43,581 nt of DNA from Candidatus Acidiferrales bacterium (GCA_030037525.1 JASHRC010000069.1:1-43581), one strand, 5' to 3'; positions 1 to 8,636 are shown, counted from the first letter of the stretch. A program made the numbers and translations. Notes: a model not told the origin generated them from the letters alone.

Positions 1-838
1 CGCCCAGCATCCAGCATTCATCGGGCTGCAGTATGTTGCCGAACAAATTGCGCAGCGGGCGAATCTTGGCAACCAGGTCGGCGTCTTTTGCCAAGACGAC
101 GCCAGCAAGCATGTCGCTGAAGCCGGAAAGATACTTCGTCCCGGAATAGAGGACCAAATCGGCGCCGAGCGAAAGGGGGTGCTGAAAAGCGGGGCCGAGC
201 AACGTGTTGTCGACCATCACGACCAGGCGGTTTCCGCCCCTGGGCGATTTGGTTGAGGCGGCGGCGTGACAGGCTTCGCGGATGTCGGTCATGACCAGGG
301 TGGGATTGGCGGGTGTCTCGATTAGGACCACGCCGGGGTTTTCCGCCGAGCGGATCGCGTCAGTCAACAAGTCTCCGCGGCCGGAAACCACGGGGATGCC
401 GGAGACGCCCCACTTCGAAAGATAATCCTGAATAAAGTGCTGTGTGCCGCCGTAAATCGGAATGTTGTAGACGACCGATTGGCCGGGGCTCAAGAAGGCG
501 AGAAGCGAGGTCATGATCGCCGCCATGCCGGAGTTGAAGGCCAACGCCGCGGTAGCGCCTGTTTCCAGATTCACGATCTGATCTTCGAGAATCTCGGCGT
601 TGGGGTGATTGAACCGGGCGTAGATCAGATCCGGAGACTCTCCTTCGGTCGCCGGAGCGCGGCCGGCGGTAACGTCGAAGGCATGCTCGGCAGCCTCGGG
701 GCTGGAAAAAACATAGGTCGAGCTGCGGAAGACAGCAGGGCGGGCCGAGCCGACCGACAGATTCGGATCGAAGCCCTCGGTGAGAATTTTTGTTGTGGGA
801 CGCAGCGTATGCGGCTCGTGGCGATCGGTTGGAGACAT
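1..838 (-). CDS. Cys/Met metabolism PLP-dependent enzyme (cystathionine gamma-synthase/lyase-like), 3' end cut by window edge
   Basis: Only the first 279 codons lie in the window. The reading starts at ATG 838, preceded by a good GAGGTG ribosome site. It carries family landmarks: an ARFNHPN block near residue 75, a FNSGMAAIMTS block, a PIYGGTQHF stretch, IETPANPT, VDNT and the PLP-lysine motif YSGTKYLSG. Members of this fold type I family use pyridoxal phosphate to make or break C-S bonds in cystathionine, methionine or related amino acids in the cytoplasm. The exact substrate cannot be told because the C-terminal specificity region is missing. It lies 76 bases downstream of the ATP-grasp gene on the same strand, so co-transcription is likely. 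A second, clearly different member of the family lies at 34138-35325. Confidence 0.88.
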   Translation of the reverse strand, partial: MSPTDRHEPHTLRPTTKILTEGFDPNLSVGSARPAVFRSSTYVFSSPEAAEHAFDVTAGRAPATEGESPDLIYARFNHPNAEILEDQIVNLETGATAALAFNSGMAAIMTSLLAFLSPGQSVVYNIPIYGGTQHFIQDYLSKWGVSGIPVVSGRGDLLTDAIRSAENPGVVLIETPANPTLVMTDIREACHAAASTKSPRGGNRLVVMVDNTLLGPAFQHPLSLGADLVLYSGTKYLSGFSDMLAGVVLAKDADLVAKIRPLRNLFGNILQPDECWMLG

Positions 839-914
839 GGCAGCACCTCAGCTCCGGTTATAGACCAACGGGAATCTGAAGGGAATAGCGCGAGGCCGGA
901 ATCGACGGAGGTGG

Positions 915-2204
915 TTACTGGCGCAGATAGCCCCAATTGTGGAGGCGGTCGCTGTCTTCCACCCAGCGGTCGCCGATATCAGTGCGGTAGTACATGTTCG
1001 GGATCAGGACGTTTTTGATGCGCGCATACGCCTGCGCTTGCGCCTGCTTCATCGTCGGGCCGGTGCCGACCACGATCAGAATCACTCCGGAAGTTCCGGC
1101 AACGAGCCACTGCCCGTTCACCTGCTTCACGTCTTCGATGTGAATTTCATCCTGCGGCGGCTTTTTGAAGACGATCACCGAGTTTTTCGAGAACGAGTCG
1201 AAGGTCTCATCATCGTCGAACGGAAACGGCGGCACCACGATGCGGACGCCAATCTGAAATCCGCTGCGCGTCTTCAGCTTGGGATCTTCGCTGTTTGCCA
1301 GATCCCAAAACAGCTGGCCGATGGGCGTGATCATGCCCGCCTGCTGGATGCTGATCGTCGGGTAGCCGAAGCGCGAAGTAAACTCGAGCGGATAGATGCC
1401 GTGATTGTTGACGATGCAGTTCAGATCGATGTAGCCGACGTAGCCTTCCGAAGCGAGGACCGGCTCCATTTTGAGGAGCGTCTGATTGAAGAGCTGGTTG
1501 GCGCCGCTCCAAAACATAGAGGTTCCCATTTCGCCTGTGGACGGACCGATGTCGCCGGGGAAGAGTTTCTTGTGCTCGAAATTGACGTTGATCGGATAGA
1601 TGAAATTCTTGCCGTTGAAGAACGCGCCGACGGCCACTTCGACTCCGGTCACCCTGCGCTGCAACTGAAAGACTTTGATCTCCTCCGAGAGCGCCTTTTT
1701 GTAGGCCTCGAGCATGCGGACCACGTCTTGACCGTCATCTTCCTCACCGATGAACAGGCGCCGCTTGATGTTCTGCGCTTCCCCACTCGGCTTGATGACG
1801 TAGCGCGCGGGATTCTGTAGGACGTGGTCGATCGCCTCATCGAAGGAGGTGAACTCCGCATAAGGAATAATGCTCACACCAGCTTTCTTCAGCTCTTCCT
1901 GCCCGAAGGAGCGATCGTCTTCCAGGCGGTCGGTATAAGGAGTGCCGCCGATGACCTTCTTGCCCTGCTCGCGCAGCGCCTTGGCCTTTTCGCCCTGACC
2001 CAGCGTGTCGTCGAAAACGAGAATGTCCGCCCAATCGATGTCTTTTTCCCAATCCTTTGATTTGGGGACGAAACCATCGGCGATGTCGCGCTCTTTCTTG
2101 TCCCCGATAAAGTAGCGGACGTCGTGACCCTCTTTGGAGACTTGCCAGGCGATGTCGCTGACGAGGCCGGTGAGCGAAACGAACAGAAAATGTTTCCGAT
2201 CCAT
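915..2204 (-). CDS. ATP-grasp protein, PurD-like (phosphoribosylamine-glycine ligase family homologue)
   Basis: This 429-residue cytoplasmic protein has the plan of GAR synthetase. An N-terminal Rossmann-like part (about 1-95) is followed by an ATP-grasp core, seen as YVIKPSGEAQN near 140, FNGKNFIYPINVNFEHKK near 200, a GPSTGEMGTSMFW loop, and GYVGYIDLNCIVNN followed by PLEFTSRFGYP. These match the ATP/Mg-binding strands of the PurD family. True PurD joins phosphoribosylamine to glycine in purine synthesis. The loop spacing and C-terminus look divergent, so it may be a paralogue that ligates another amine and acid. No purine gene is nearby; the neighbour is the Cys/Met PLP enzyme. No clear ribosome site precedes ATG 2204. 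Confidence 0.8.
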   Translation of the reverse strand: MDRKHFLFVSLTGLVSDIAWQVSKEGHDVRYFIGDKKERDIADGFVPKSKDWEKDIDWADILVFDDTLGQGEKAKALREQGKKVIGGTPYTDRLEDDRSFGQEELKKAGVSIIPYAEFTSFDEAIDHVLQNPARYVIKPSGEAQNIKRRLFIGEEDDGQDVVRMLEAYKKALSEEIKVFQLQRRVTGVEVAVGAFFNGKNFIYPINVNFEHKKLFPGDIGPSTGEMGTSMFWSGANQLFNQTLLKMEPVLASEGYVGYIDLNCIVNNHGIYPLEFTSRFGYPTISIQQAGMITPIGQLFWDLANSEDPKLKTRSGFQIGVRIVVPPFPFDDDETFDSFSKNSVIVFKKPPQDEIHIEDVKQVNGQWLVAGTSGVILIVVGTGPTMKQAQAQAYARIKNVLIPNMYYRTDIGDRWVEDSDRLHNWGYLRQ

Positions 2205-2466
2205 TGCGATCCGATTGCAGGTCCGCGCCCGAGGGGAGGCATCTTAGCACGAGCGCCAGCCCGGAAATATTAAGGCGGTATGAGTTTTGGCTCCTGGCTG
2301 GCGAACAATCGGCCTTTTTTCCCGCCGCGGCGTCTCTCCCAATACGGCCCATCGGCCCCCCGGTTTCGGATTCCGCTAACCTACTGAAAACACAACCCCC
2401 AGGCAGGGCCCGCTCGGGTCAAAACCCGCTGCTTGGTACGGCCCCGATTTTGCATAGATTTTAGGG

Positions 2467-4146
2467 ATGTACGATGGCAAACTGGCGCACAGTACTATGC
2501 TCCAAACGCTGAACGGTCAAGCCGTCGGTTTGCCAGATCATGGCGAGCGCCGCGCCTTGCTGCGTTGGCGTCCCTTGTCGGTCATCTACGTACGAGCGGG
2601 CCCGCAAAACGGCGGCGTCGTTCTTGACATCAGCGAAAATGGGCTACAACTTTCCGCCGGCGAAACGCTGGGGGACGACGCCCTTCCGCTTTCGCTGCAG
2701 CTCTCCTACGGCGTCGATCCGATCGAAGCGACCGGACAGATCGTCTGGCTTTCCGACTCGAGGCGCACTGCGGGTTTGCAATTCGTTTCGTTGCCCGAGC
2801 AGGATCGCACCCGCTTGCGTGATTGGATCGCGAGCGACCAGAAGGCAAGCGGCGCATCGGGCCAGGCTCCAACTTCTCAGCCGGACAGGGCCCCAATCCT
2901 TGCGCCGGCTTCGCAGCCTCCCGAGGCTCCGGCTTCAGTGGAGGTTGCTCCACTTCCGAGCGAGCGGCTCTTGGGCACCCAACCTCGAAGCGCGCCCCCC
3001 GTGCTAGAAGAAGAGGCAGACGAGTTTCAATCCGTCCAGAGCGCACACGCGACGTTTGGGACCGAACCCCTTCCGCCTGTATGCCCTCCTGCCGACCACC
3101 CTTCCGGACCAAGTCGCGACGACCGAACCGACGCCCCACTCATAGGGCCTAGTGACGTCGTTCAATCCATCCGGCAACTTTTTCCGCAAAATCAGATCGT
3201 CGACAACAAGAGGAGCTGGGGAGCGCCGCCTGCTCGGGAGGCGAGCATCCTCGAAGCTGCCGAACCGGCCCGCACCAGCGAGCTGCAGTCAGAGTCAGTG
3301 TCGTTTCCCTTCGAGGAGGATCGGCGCCCCGATGTCGTCCGCATCATGCTCGCCGGCGGACTGATGCTGCTCTGCTTTGCCGTGGGCCTGATCGTTGGCG
3401 TCCGTTGGCTGGCGAGACCCGCGCACCCAGAGACCCCGAGCGCGACCAACCCGATGACGAATGTAAATCCAGGCGCGAACGCTGACACAGCCGCTCGTTC
3501 AAGCACAACGTCGAACACGGACGCAAATCGAACCCCCTCCGTGAACCGGACTACCCCCAGGGGAAGGAACCTGACCACTCGACCCGCGATGCCCAGTCTC
3601 GCCCGCCCTCCTGCGAGTCTGAACCCGACGCCAGCGCCGAGGGAGACGGAACCATCCCAGCCAGCGTTGCCGCAGCCGTCGGCGCCTGTAGCGGCTTTGC
3701 CCGAATACGTGCCGGCCATAAGTCCTGGCGTGGAACTAACCCCGCCGGCCGAAGGTGCGCCGGCCGTGTGGGTGCGGCTGCCGCAGGCGGCTCTGAGCGC
3801 CTCTGCTTCGGTCGCGATTTCCCTACAGCAGTCCGTGCTCGTTTCCCCGGCTGCCGCGCCAGGAGCAGCACGATCTGTTCAGGTGCTGGTGGGAGGAAGG
3901 ATTCTCAGCTCGTCGATCGAACCTCTTGAATCCGCGGCGCCGATTGATCCGGCTGGCGACGTGGTCCATCTGCGTGTCTGGATCGATTCGCAGGGGGGGA
4001 TCAGGCAGATCACGCCGGGCGATGGCCGAGCCGATCTGATTGCGATTGCCGAAGGCGAGGTTCGCGGATGGGTGCAGACGCCCGCACGCCTGTCGGGCAG
4101 GCCCATTGATTCGGTCGAAGATGTGACGATTACGTTTCGGCCGTAG
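2467..4146 (+). CDS. PilZ domain protein with one membrane span and a TonB C-terminal-like domain
   Basis: The 559-residue protein has three parts. Residues 27-125 form a PilZ domain, with the arginine motif ERRALLRWR at 27-35 and the D-x-S-x-x-G motif DISENGL at 54-60; PilZ domains commonly bind cyclic di-GMP. A hydrophobic segment at about 290-315 is a single membrane span. A long Pro/Thr/Ala-rich linker follows. Residues from about 470 to the end resemble the TonB C-terminal fold: VVHLRVWIDSQGGI, then a helix, then LSGRPI and a final DVTITFRP strand. The same elements occur in the TonB-family protein at 12979-14589. The layout puts the PilZ part in the cytoplasm and the C-terminus in the periplasm. 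It stands alone between convergent neighbours. Ribosome site TTAGGG is weak. Confidence 0.78.
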   Translation: MYDGKLAHSTMLQTLNGQAVGLPDHGERRALLRWRPLSVIYVRAGPQNGGVVLDISENGLQLSAGETLGDDALPLSLQLSYGVDPIEATGQIVWLSDSRRTAGLQFVSLPEQDRTRLRDWIASDQKASGASGQAPTSQPDRAPILAPASQPPEAPASVEVAPLPSERLLGTQPRSAPPVLEEEADEFQSVQSAHATFGTEPLPPVCPPADHPSGPSRDDRTDAPLIGPSDVVQSIRQLFPQNQIVDNKRSWGAPPAREASILEAAEPARTSELQSESVSFPFEEDRRPDVVRIMLAGGLMLLCFAVGLIVGVRWLARPAHPETPSATNPMTNVNPGANADTAARSSTTSNTDANRTPSVNRTTPRGRNLTTRPAMPSLARPPASLNPTPAPRETEPSQPALPQPSAPVAALPEYVPAISPGVELTPPAEGAPAVWVRLPQAALSASASVAISLQQSVLVSPAAAPGAARSVQVLVGGRILSSSIEPLESAAPIDPAGDVVHLRVWIDSQGGIRQITPGDGRADLIAIAEGEVRGWVQTPARLSGRPIDSVEDVTITFRP

Positions 4147-4167
4147 CCGATCTCACTTTTCGAATCG

Positions 4168-4971
4168 TCAGGCGCCGCCGTGTTCGAGCACCAGACGGAT
4201 CCCGCCGTTCACCGTGCGCAGAGAGATGGCCCCGCCGCCGTGACCGAGCCTTCCGTGAAACGCTCGCGAACCCGGTAGCGCTACTGTGGACGTCACGGGA
4301 ACCTCCGAATACGTCTCGCCGTTCATGTTGCGCATGTTTAGATCGGCCCGCGCGTCCCAGGGAAGCCCGAGTTCGACCGAGCCGTTGACGGTTTCCAGAT
4401 TCATCGGCCCGCCGTCGGCCAGCTGGCGCAACTCGAGACGCAGGTTGCCGTTGGTGGTTTTGGCGTTGAAGCGGCCCGAGCTTTCGAGCACTTCAACGTC
4501 GCCATTGACCGAGCGCAACTCGCCGCCGCCATCGATGCCGCGCACGAGCAGGCTGCCGTTGACGGTGTGCACGCTGCCGAGTAGCACGCGACTGGGTACG
4601 TGAATGTGATATTCGACGGCGACGCCCGCGCCCTCGCCCTCAGGATAGCGCGTGTGAACGTCGACCTCGCCCGGCTGGGTCTCGACTTCGATCCGCACCC
4701 GATCGACGTCATGCGGATCGTTCTGCGCCGTCTTCACCGCGGTGACTTCCACCTCCTCGCGGTCCCAGCCTTCGACCTGCACCGAGCCGTTGACGTTGTC
4801 GAGAACGAAATGCCCGCCCGAGGGAAGCGGATAGGTCTGCTCGAAGACCTGCTCGGTGGTCGCAAAGCTCGGAAATCGAGCCAGCCCCACTGCGCCCAAC
4901 AGAATCAAGAGCCGCGTTGCCAATGGCCCTATCCTAGAGATGAAACAAGCAGACGGCTTCATCGTTTGCAC
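4168..4971 (-). CDS. Exported DUF4097-family beta-repeat protein (last gene of ECF operon)
   Basis: The 267-residue protein starts at GTG 4971, chosen because AAGGGGG lies about six bases upstream; ATG 4962 is possible but badly spaced. A hydrophobic signal segment covers about residues 18-37, after which the mature part begins with TTEQVFEQTYPL. The body is a ladder of short beta repeats centred on VNG or TNG (VNGSVQVEG, VNGSLLVRG, VNGDVEVLE, TNGNLRLEL, VNGSVELGL), typical of DUF4097, a presumed right-handed beta-solenoid of unknown biochemistry. It follows the larger DUF4097 gene by 78 bases on the same strand, so it probably belongs to the sigma/anti-sigma operon starting near 8082. A structural or sensory envelope role is inference. 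Confidence 0.8.
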   Translation of the reverse strand: MQTMKPSACFISRIGPLATRLLILLGAVGLARFPSFATTEQVFEQTYPLPSGGHFVLDNVNGSVQVEGWDREEVEVTAVKTAQNDPHDVDRVRIEVETQPGEVDVHTRYPEGEGAGVAVEYHIHVPSRVLLGSVHTVNGSLLVRGIDGGGELRSVNGDVEVLESSGRFNAKTTNGNLRLELRQLADGGPMNLETVNGSVELGLPWDARADLNMRNMNGETYSEVPVTSTVALPGSRAFHGRLGHGGGAISLRTVNGGIRLVLEHGGA

Positions 4972-5049
4972 GTTACGCCCCCTTGAGGGAAACTTCCGAG
5001 TCGGATCGACCCTCGATAGAAGTACGCAGCGGGCCGCCGATTGGTTCCC

Positions 5050-6408
5050 TTACGGCGCATGGAGCGGCAAGCCCTGCTCCATCAGCTGCTTCTCGAGTTC
5101 CTGTGTCTGCCGCTCGAGTTCGGCCATCTGCTGCTTGTAAAGCTCCAGCTGCTTGTCCCTGTCGCTCAGCACAAAACGAATGTTGCCGGCAACGGTGCGC
5201 AACCGAAGCAGCTCGCCGCCGCCATTGAGCGCTCCTTCGGCGCGCACGGCGTGCGCTCTGGAGGAATCGTTGTAGCTCACCTTGAGCGGGAAGGCCGGAT
5301 CGACGATGACGCGATGCTTGTCGCCGTTTTCCACTTGTGCGTCGATGGTCACGGGTAGCTGGCGCGGAAGGTGCACGACGATGTCGCCGTCGCTCGACTG
5401 CAGGTCGCATGTCCCCGAAGGCTTGGGCGGCGCAACGAACCATGCCGTGATTCCGCCCGAGCTGGTCGAGGCTTTCACCGGGCTGTCCACCTGGGTCAGA
5501 TAGATGCTGCCACCGCCGGTTTCCAGATCCGTGGGTCCCACCATGCGCACCACGCTGATGCCGCCGCCACCAGTTTTTGCGCGCACCAGGCCCGCTGCTT
5601 CGCCGACCCGGATCTCCCCGCCATCGGTCGAAGCAACCAGCTCGGCTCCCGAGTGCCCGAGCGTGATGTTGCCGCCGCCGGTTTCCAGACGCGCGGTGCC
5701 TTGAATCGACGCGACACGAATGTGGCCGCCACTGGTGTGCAGCGTCGCATTGCCGGCAACCGAGCCGATTACGATGTGGCCGCCACCCGTACTCGCATAC
5801 AGTTCGCCGGCCACGCTCCTAGCCACGATGTTGCCGCCGCCGGTTTTGAGCCGCGCCGGTCCGCCGATGTCGCCGGCGGTGATGTTGCCGCCGGCAGTGG
5901 AAAGCGTGACGTGGCCCTGAATCGCCTGCGTATCGATGTTGCCGCCGCCCGTGGAAACGTCGAGACTGACATTCTTGGGAATCGACAGTTCGAGCGTGGC
6001 CCAGAAGCGGCCGGTCCAGTGCCTGGCCGGGGCTTCTGCCTCGAGAGCCACGCCGTCCCGAGTCGGATTGACCGAAACGGTAAAACTCTTCAGAAGCTGT
6101 CGAGCGTCCTTCTCAGAAGCATCGCTCTCCAGATGAATGCGGTAATCAACTCGGTCGGCGTCCTGCGTCTGAATGAGGACGCTGCCAAGCTCGGTGGACA
6201 GGCGCACGCGTTCGCCCTCATGGGTGGGAACCGAACCGGTGAGATCCTGGGTGAGACGGGGGCTGGAGCTCGAACCGCCGCCCGTCTTCTGCCGCGCCGA
6301 GGCAGCGCCCATCGAGAGCAGAGCTAGGACGACGGCCGCAGCCGAAGTTCCCACCGCCGCTTGGCAGAGAGCACGGCCAGCCAGCGTCATTTCCTTTGCC
6401 GGCTTCAT
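5050..6408 (-). CDS. Exported DUF4097-type protein with ten 18-residue GGGNI repeats and a C-terminal coiled coil
   Basis: The 452-residue protein has a signal segment (about 10-38), a beta-rich region (60-148), ten consecutive 18-residue repeats at 149-328 with a TGGGNI-like turn in each, a further beta region, and a charged heptad-like helix at about 415-445 (KQLELYKQQMAELERQTQEL). The regular repeats predict a beta-solenoid in the periplasm or on the cell surface, and the helix could serve for oligomerisation. Its ATG overlaps the TGA of the anti-sigma gene (TGATG at 6406-6410), so translation is very likely coupled. DUF4097 proteins often sit beside ECF regulators in Acidobacteriota. No catalytic residues are recognisable. 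The function is unknown. Confidence 0.84.
   Translation of the reverse strand: MKPAKEMTLAGRALCQAAVGTSAAAVVLALLSMGAASARQKTGGGSSSSPRLTQDLTGSVPTHEGERVRLSTELGSVLIQTQDADRVDYRIHLESDASEKDARQLLKSFTVSVNPTRDGVALEAEAPARHWTGRFWATLELSIPKNVSLDVSTGGGNIDTQAIQGHVTLSTAGGNITAGDIGGPARLKTGGGNIVARSVAGELYASTGGGHIVIGSVAGNATLHTSGGHIRVASIQGTARLETGGGNITLGHSGAELVASTDGGEIRVGEAAGLVRAKTGGGGISVVRMVGPTDLETGGGSIYLTQVDSPVKASTSSGGITAWFVAPPKPSGTCDLQSSDGDIVVHLPRQLPVTIDAQVENGDKHRVIVDPAFPLKVSYNDSSRAHAVRAEGALNGGGELLRLRTVAGNIRFVLSDRDKQLELYKQQMAELERQTQELEKQLMEQGLPLHAP
5425..5964 (-). repeat. Ten tandem 54-bp coding repeats (18 residues each, no indels)
   Basis: Codons 149-328 of the exported protein fall into ten units of exactly 18 residues. 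Each has the pattern hydrophobic-x-hydrophobic-x-T-x-G-G-x-I followed by a second short strand and a Gly/Pro turn. Examples are VTLSTAGGNITAGDIGGP and ARLKTGGGNIVARSVAGE. The units differ at the DNA level, so this is an old protein repeat rather than a fresh tandem duplication. Confidence 0.9.
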
Positions 6409-7433
6409 CAGAACTTGGCGCGAGGACCGAGTTCGCCGAGCGCCGCCGCGCTTTGCAAGCGAATGTAGGTGTTGGGATCGTTCTGCATGCGATCGCGTAG
6501 GACGGAGACCATATGATCATCCGAAGGCGCGTCTCCCGTTTCTGTCATGATGCCGCGCAATGTGTCGATGGCTTCGACGCGCACGCCGGGATTTTGATCC
6601 TCCATCAGAGCATCCAGCAGGGTTTGGCGAACCTGGTCTTCCGGCCGCGCACCTTTGAGAGCTTCGAGCGCTTTCAGGCGCACCGCGGCGTTGTGGTCAG
6701 TGCGAACTGCGCGGCACAGCGCGGCGCGAACGTCCGGATCATTCTCTCTCGCGCGCAGGCACTCGACCGCATCCAGGCGAATGTCGGGACAGATGCGATC
6801 GCCCTTGGCGAGAACGCCCAACAGCACTTCCTTTACGTCATCGTCGTCCACCGTACCCTGCACGATGACCGGTTGCTGTGCCTGCAGCTGGACTTCTACG
6901 CGAGCAGGGCCTTCGCCGCTTGAAGGTAGCAGGTTGATCCCTGCCACATCCGCCGTGTGGAGATCAATCGATCCGGGCAGCGTGCCACCGAAATCGGGCG
7001 TGCTGGGCCGCTCGGGATGGCGCAAAAGTCGCGGTCCCAAAATGCCGACCGTGAAACCGATCAAAAGGAGAATGGCTGCACTCCAGGCCGGACGAGGGGC
7101 AAGCCAACTCGACGGAAGCACGGATCCCAACGCCCGCAAAAGCCAGTTGCGGTCTTCTTGGCGATCGAGCGCGTCGTAGAGATCTGTGCGGCAAGAGGCC
7201 AGAAGCGAGGCGTCGGGCCCGATGCGATGGAGAGCCAGCATCGCAAGCATCTCTCGTTGCCGGGTCAGCGATTGCGAGCATCCAGTGCAGTTTGCCAGAT
7301 GAGCCGCGAGGCGGGATTGTTCGGCGGAATCGAGTTCGTCGCCGGCGGCCAGCAGTGTAACCAACGGCTCCCAGTCGGCACAGGCCTCCGGATCCCTTTG
7401 GCTGCCCCCACCCGGATTGGAGTTCTCGATCAT
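6408..7433 (-). CDS. Anti-sigma factor: zinc-binding ASD, one membrane span, HEAT-like repeats
   Basis: The 341-residue protein begins with an anti-sigma domain carrying H45-x3-C49-x2-C52 (HLANCTGC), the zinc signature of ZAS anti-sigma factors that hold ECF sigma factors inactive at the membrane. A hydrophobic span lies at about 114-136. The outer part contains, from about 200 to the end, regular helical pairs such as DIRLDAVECLRA, NAAVRLKALEALKG, NPGVRVEAIDTLRG and NTYIRLQSAAALGELG, which are HEAT-type repeats used for protein binding. It starts 16 bases after the sigma-factor stop and its own stop overlaps the next start. The HEAT part is presumably the signal-sensing end; that is inference. 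Confidence 0.9.
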   Translation of the reverse strand: MIENSNPGGGSQRDPEACADWEPLVTLLAAGDELDSAEQSRLAAHLANCTGCSQSLTRQREMLAMLALHRIGPDASLLASCRTDLYDALDRQEDRNWLLRALGSVLPSSWLAPRPAWSAAILLLIGFTVGILGPRLLRHPERPSTPDFGGTLPGSIDLHTADVAGINLLPSSGEGPARVEVQLQAQQPVIVQGTVDDDDVKEVLLGVLAKGDRICPDIRLDAVECLRARENDPDVRAALCRAVRTDHNAAVRLKALEALKGARPEDQVRQTLLDALMEDQNPGVRVEAIDTLRGIMTETGDAPSDDHMVSVLRDRMQNDPNTYIRLQSAAALGELGPRAKF

Positions 7434-7449
7434 TATGATTCGCTATCGC

Positions 7450-8082
7450 TTAGCGCAGCGGCTCGAGCGACTGGCGCAACTTGCGCGTCGCGCGGAACAG
7501 CGAATTCTTGGCGGTCTCTTCCGATGTGCCAAGAAGATCACCAATCGCGCGCAGCCGCAAGCCCTGAAAATGCTTCATCTCGAAGACCATGCGCTCCCGC
7601 GGAGAAAGACGCTTCATGGCTTCCTCGATACGCTTGCCGAGCTCCTGCCCGAGGAGCTCCTTTTCCGGATTGGCAGAGGCCCTCGGTTCGGGTTGGCGGT
7701 CAAAGAAATCGCGTGTCCCGCCTTCGGTATCTTCCGGCGCCGGCGCCTGATCTTCCGGACGGCTGGAGCGGCGGCGTAGATGATCGAGCGAAACGTTGGT
7801 CACAATCCGATACAGCCAAGTATAAAAGCTGCACTCGAACCGGAAGCGATGGAGATTGCGGTACACGCGCAAGAAGCTCTCCTGGTAAATATCCCGTGCG
7901 TCTTCAGGGCGATGCACAAGGTTGAGTGCCAGATGCAACACATCGCGATCATAGCGGCGGACCAAATCCTCAAACGCCAGGCGATCGCCCGACTGGGCCT
8001 TACGGACGAGTGCCTGCTCTTCGTCGAGCTTCACTGCCGCTGCCTGGCGCGCATCTCGGTCGAGTGCGACGCTCATCCCCAT
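7450..8082 (-). CDS. ECF-type RNA polymerase sigma factor
   Basis: Sigma-70 region 2 is clear: QALVRKAQSGDRLAFEDLV, the polymerase-binding stretch EDARDIYQESFLRVYRNL, then FRFECSFYTWLYRIVTN and LDHLRRR. Region 4 follows a short linker: LSPRERMVFEMKHFQGL and the helix-turn-helix LGTSEETAKNSLFRATRKLR. The reading stays open up to ATG 8301, but that extra 73-residue head is low-complexity and lacks a ribosome site. I chose ATG 8082 (ATG 8076 is equally possible), giving 210 residues, a normal ECF length. It heads the operon with the anti-sigma gene and both DUF4097 genes, which are its likely control partners or targets. Confidence 0.92.
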   Translation of the reverse strand: MGMSVALDRDARQAAAVKLDEEQALVRKAQSGDRLAFEDLVRRYDRDVLHLALNLVHRPEDARDIYQESFLRVYRNLHRFRFECSFYTWLYRIVTNVSLDHLRRRSSRPEDQAPAPEDTEGGTRDFFDRQPEPRASANPEKELLGQELGKRIEEAMKRLSPRERMVFEMKHFQGLRLRAIGDLLGTSEETAKNSLFRATRKLRQSLEPLR

Positions 8083-8414
8083 CGTGTCCGCCGTTCGGCT
8101 GGACGTGGCCCTCTCGTCCGCGCAAACTGACTCAGCTTCCAGCCTTTCTCCGGGCCCTACCGAAGTAGACGGTCCGCAAGCCCCTTGGTTAGCCCCCGAT
8201 GAGGCCATTTTGGCACTCTCGGAGCTGTGGTCCAAGCAGGGGTCGGGGGTAGGGTTAAAGGCGGGTCCACTCCCTTGGCATTGGCCGGACGGGTTCGTCA
8301 TGGGTCAACCGCACCAGTTTTGCGCCGATTGAAGACCTCCGCAATTGGATTACGTTTGCGGCCATGGGGTTCTTTCGGACAAATTGGCTGGTCAAACCCG
8401 GGTGCTCGTTCAAC

Positions 8415-8636
8415 CTATCTGAGGTGGAGGTAGGTGCCGAGGCGGATCAGGCCATAGACGGCCACGCAGACTATGAAATTGACGCCCATGCCGAGGTCGA
8501 TGTCTGATCCATGGTGGCGCAGCACATCAGGGAGGTGGGGCACCAGCGAAAAGTAGTAGATCACCTGCCCAAGGAGGATCGCGACCAAGTATTCCAGCCA
8601 TCGCCGGGGAGTCGCTCCCAGAAATTGGCGCCCCAT
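8415..8636 (-). CDS. Small two-span membrane protein, function unknown
   Basis: A 73-residue reading starts at ATG 8636 behind GGGGTGAGA. It shows two hydrophobic segments, about residues 13-33 (LEYLVAILLGQVIYYFSLV) and 51-70 (VNFIVCVAVYGLIRLGTYL), separated by a polar loop with DVLRHHGSDIDLG. The frame is open further upstream to 8822, but that part overlaps the broken gene at 8707-8997 and has no membrane or domain character. I do not recognise a family. It may be a single gene between the sigma operon and the pseudogene. Confidence 0.5.
   Translation of the reverse strand: MGRQFLGATPRRWLEYLVAILLGQVIYYFSLVPHLPDVLRHHGSDIDLGMGVNFIVCVAVYGLIRLGTYLHLR

Noticed and set aside
5425..5964. Periodic 54-bp pattern considered as a CRISPR-like array
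   Set aside because: The period is wholly coding, the units differ throughout and there are no constant repeats with unique spacers.
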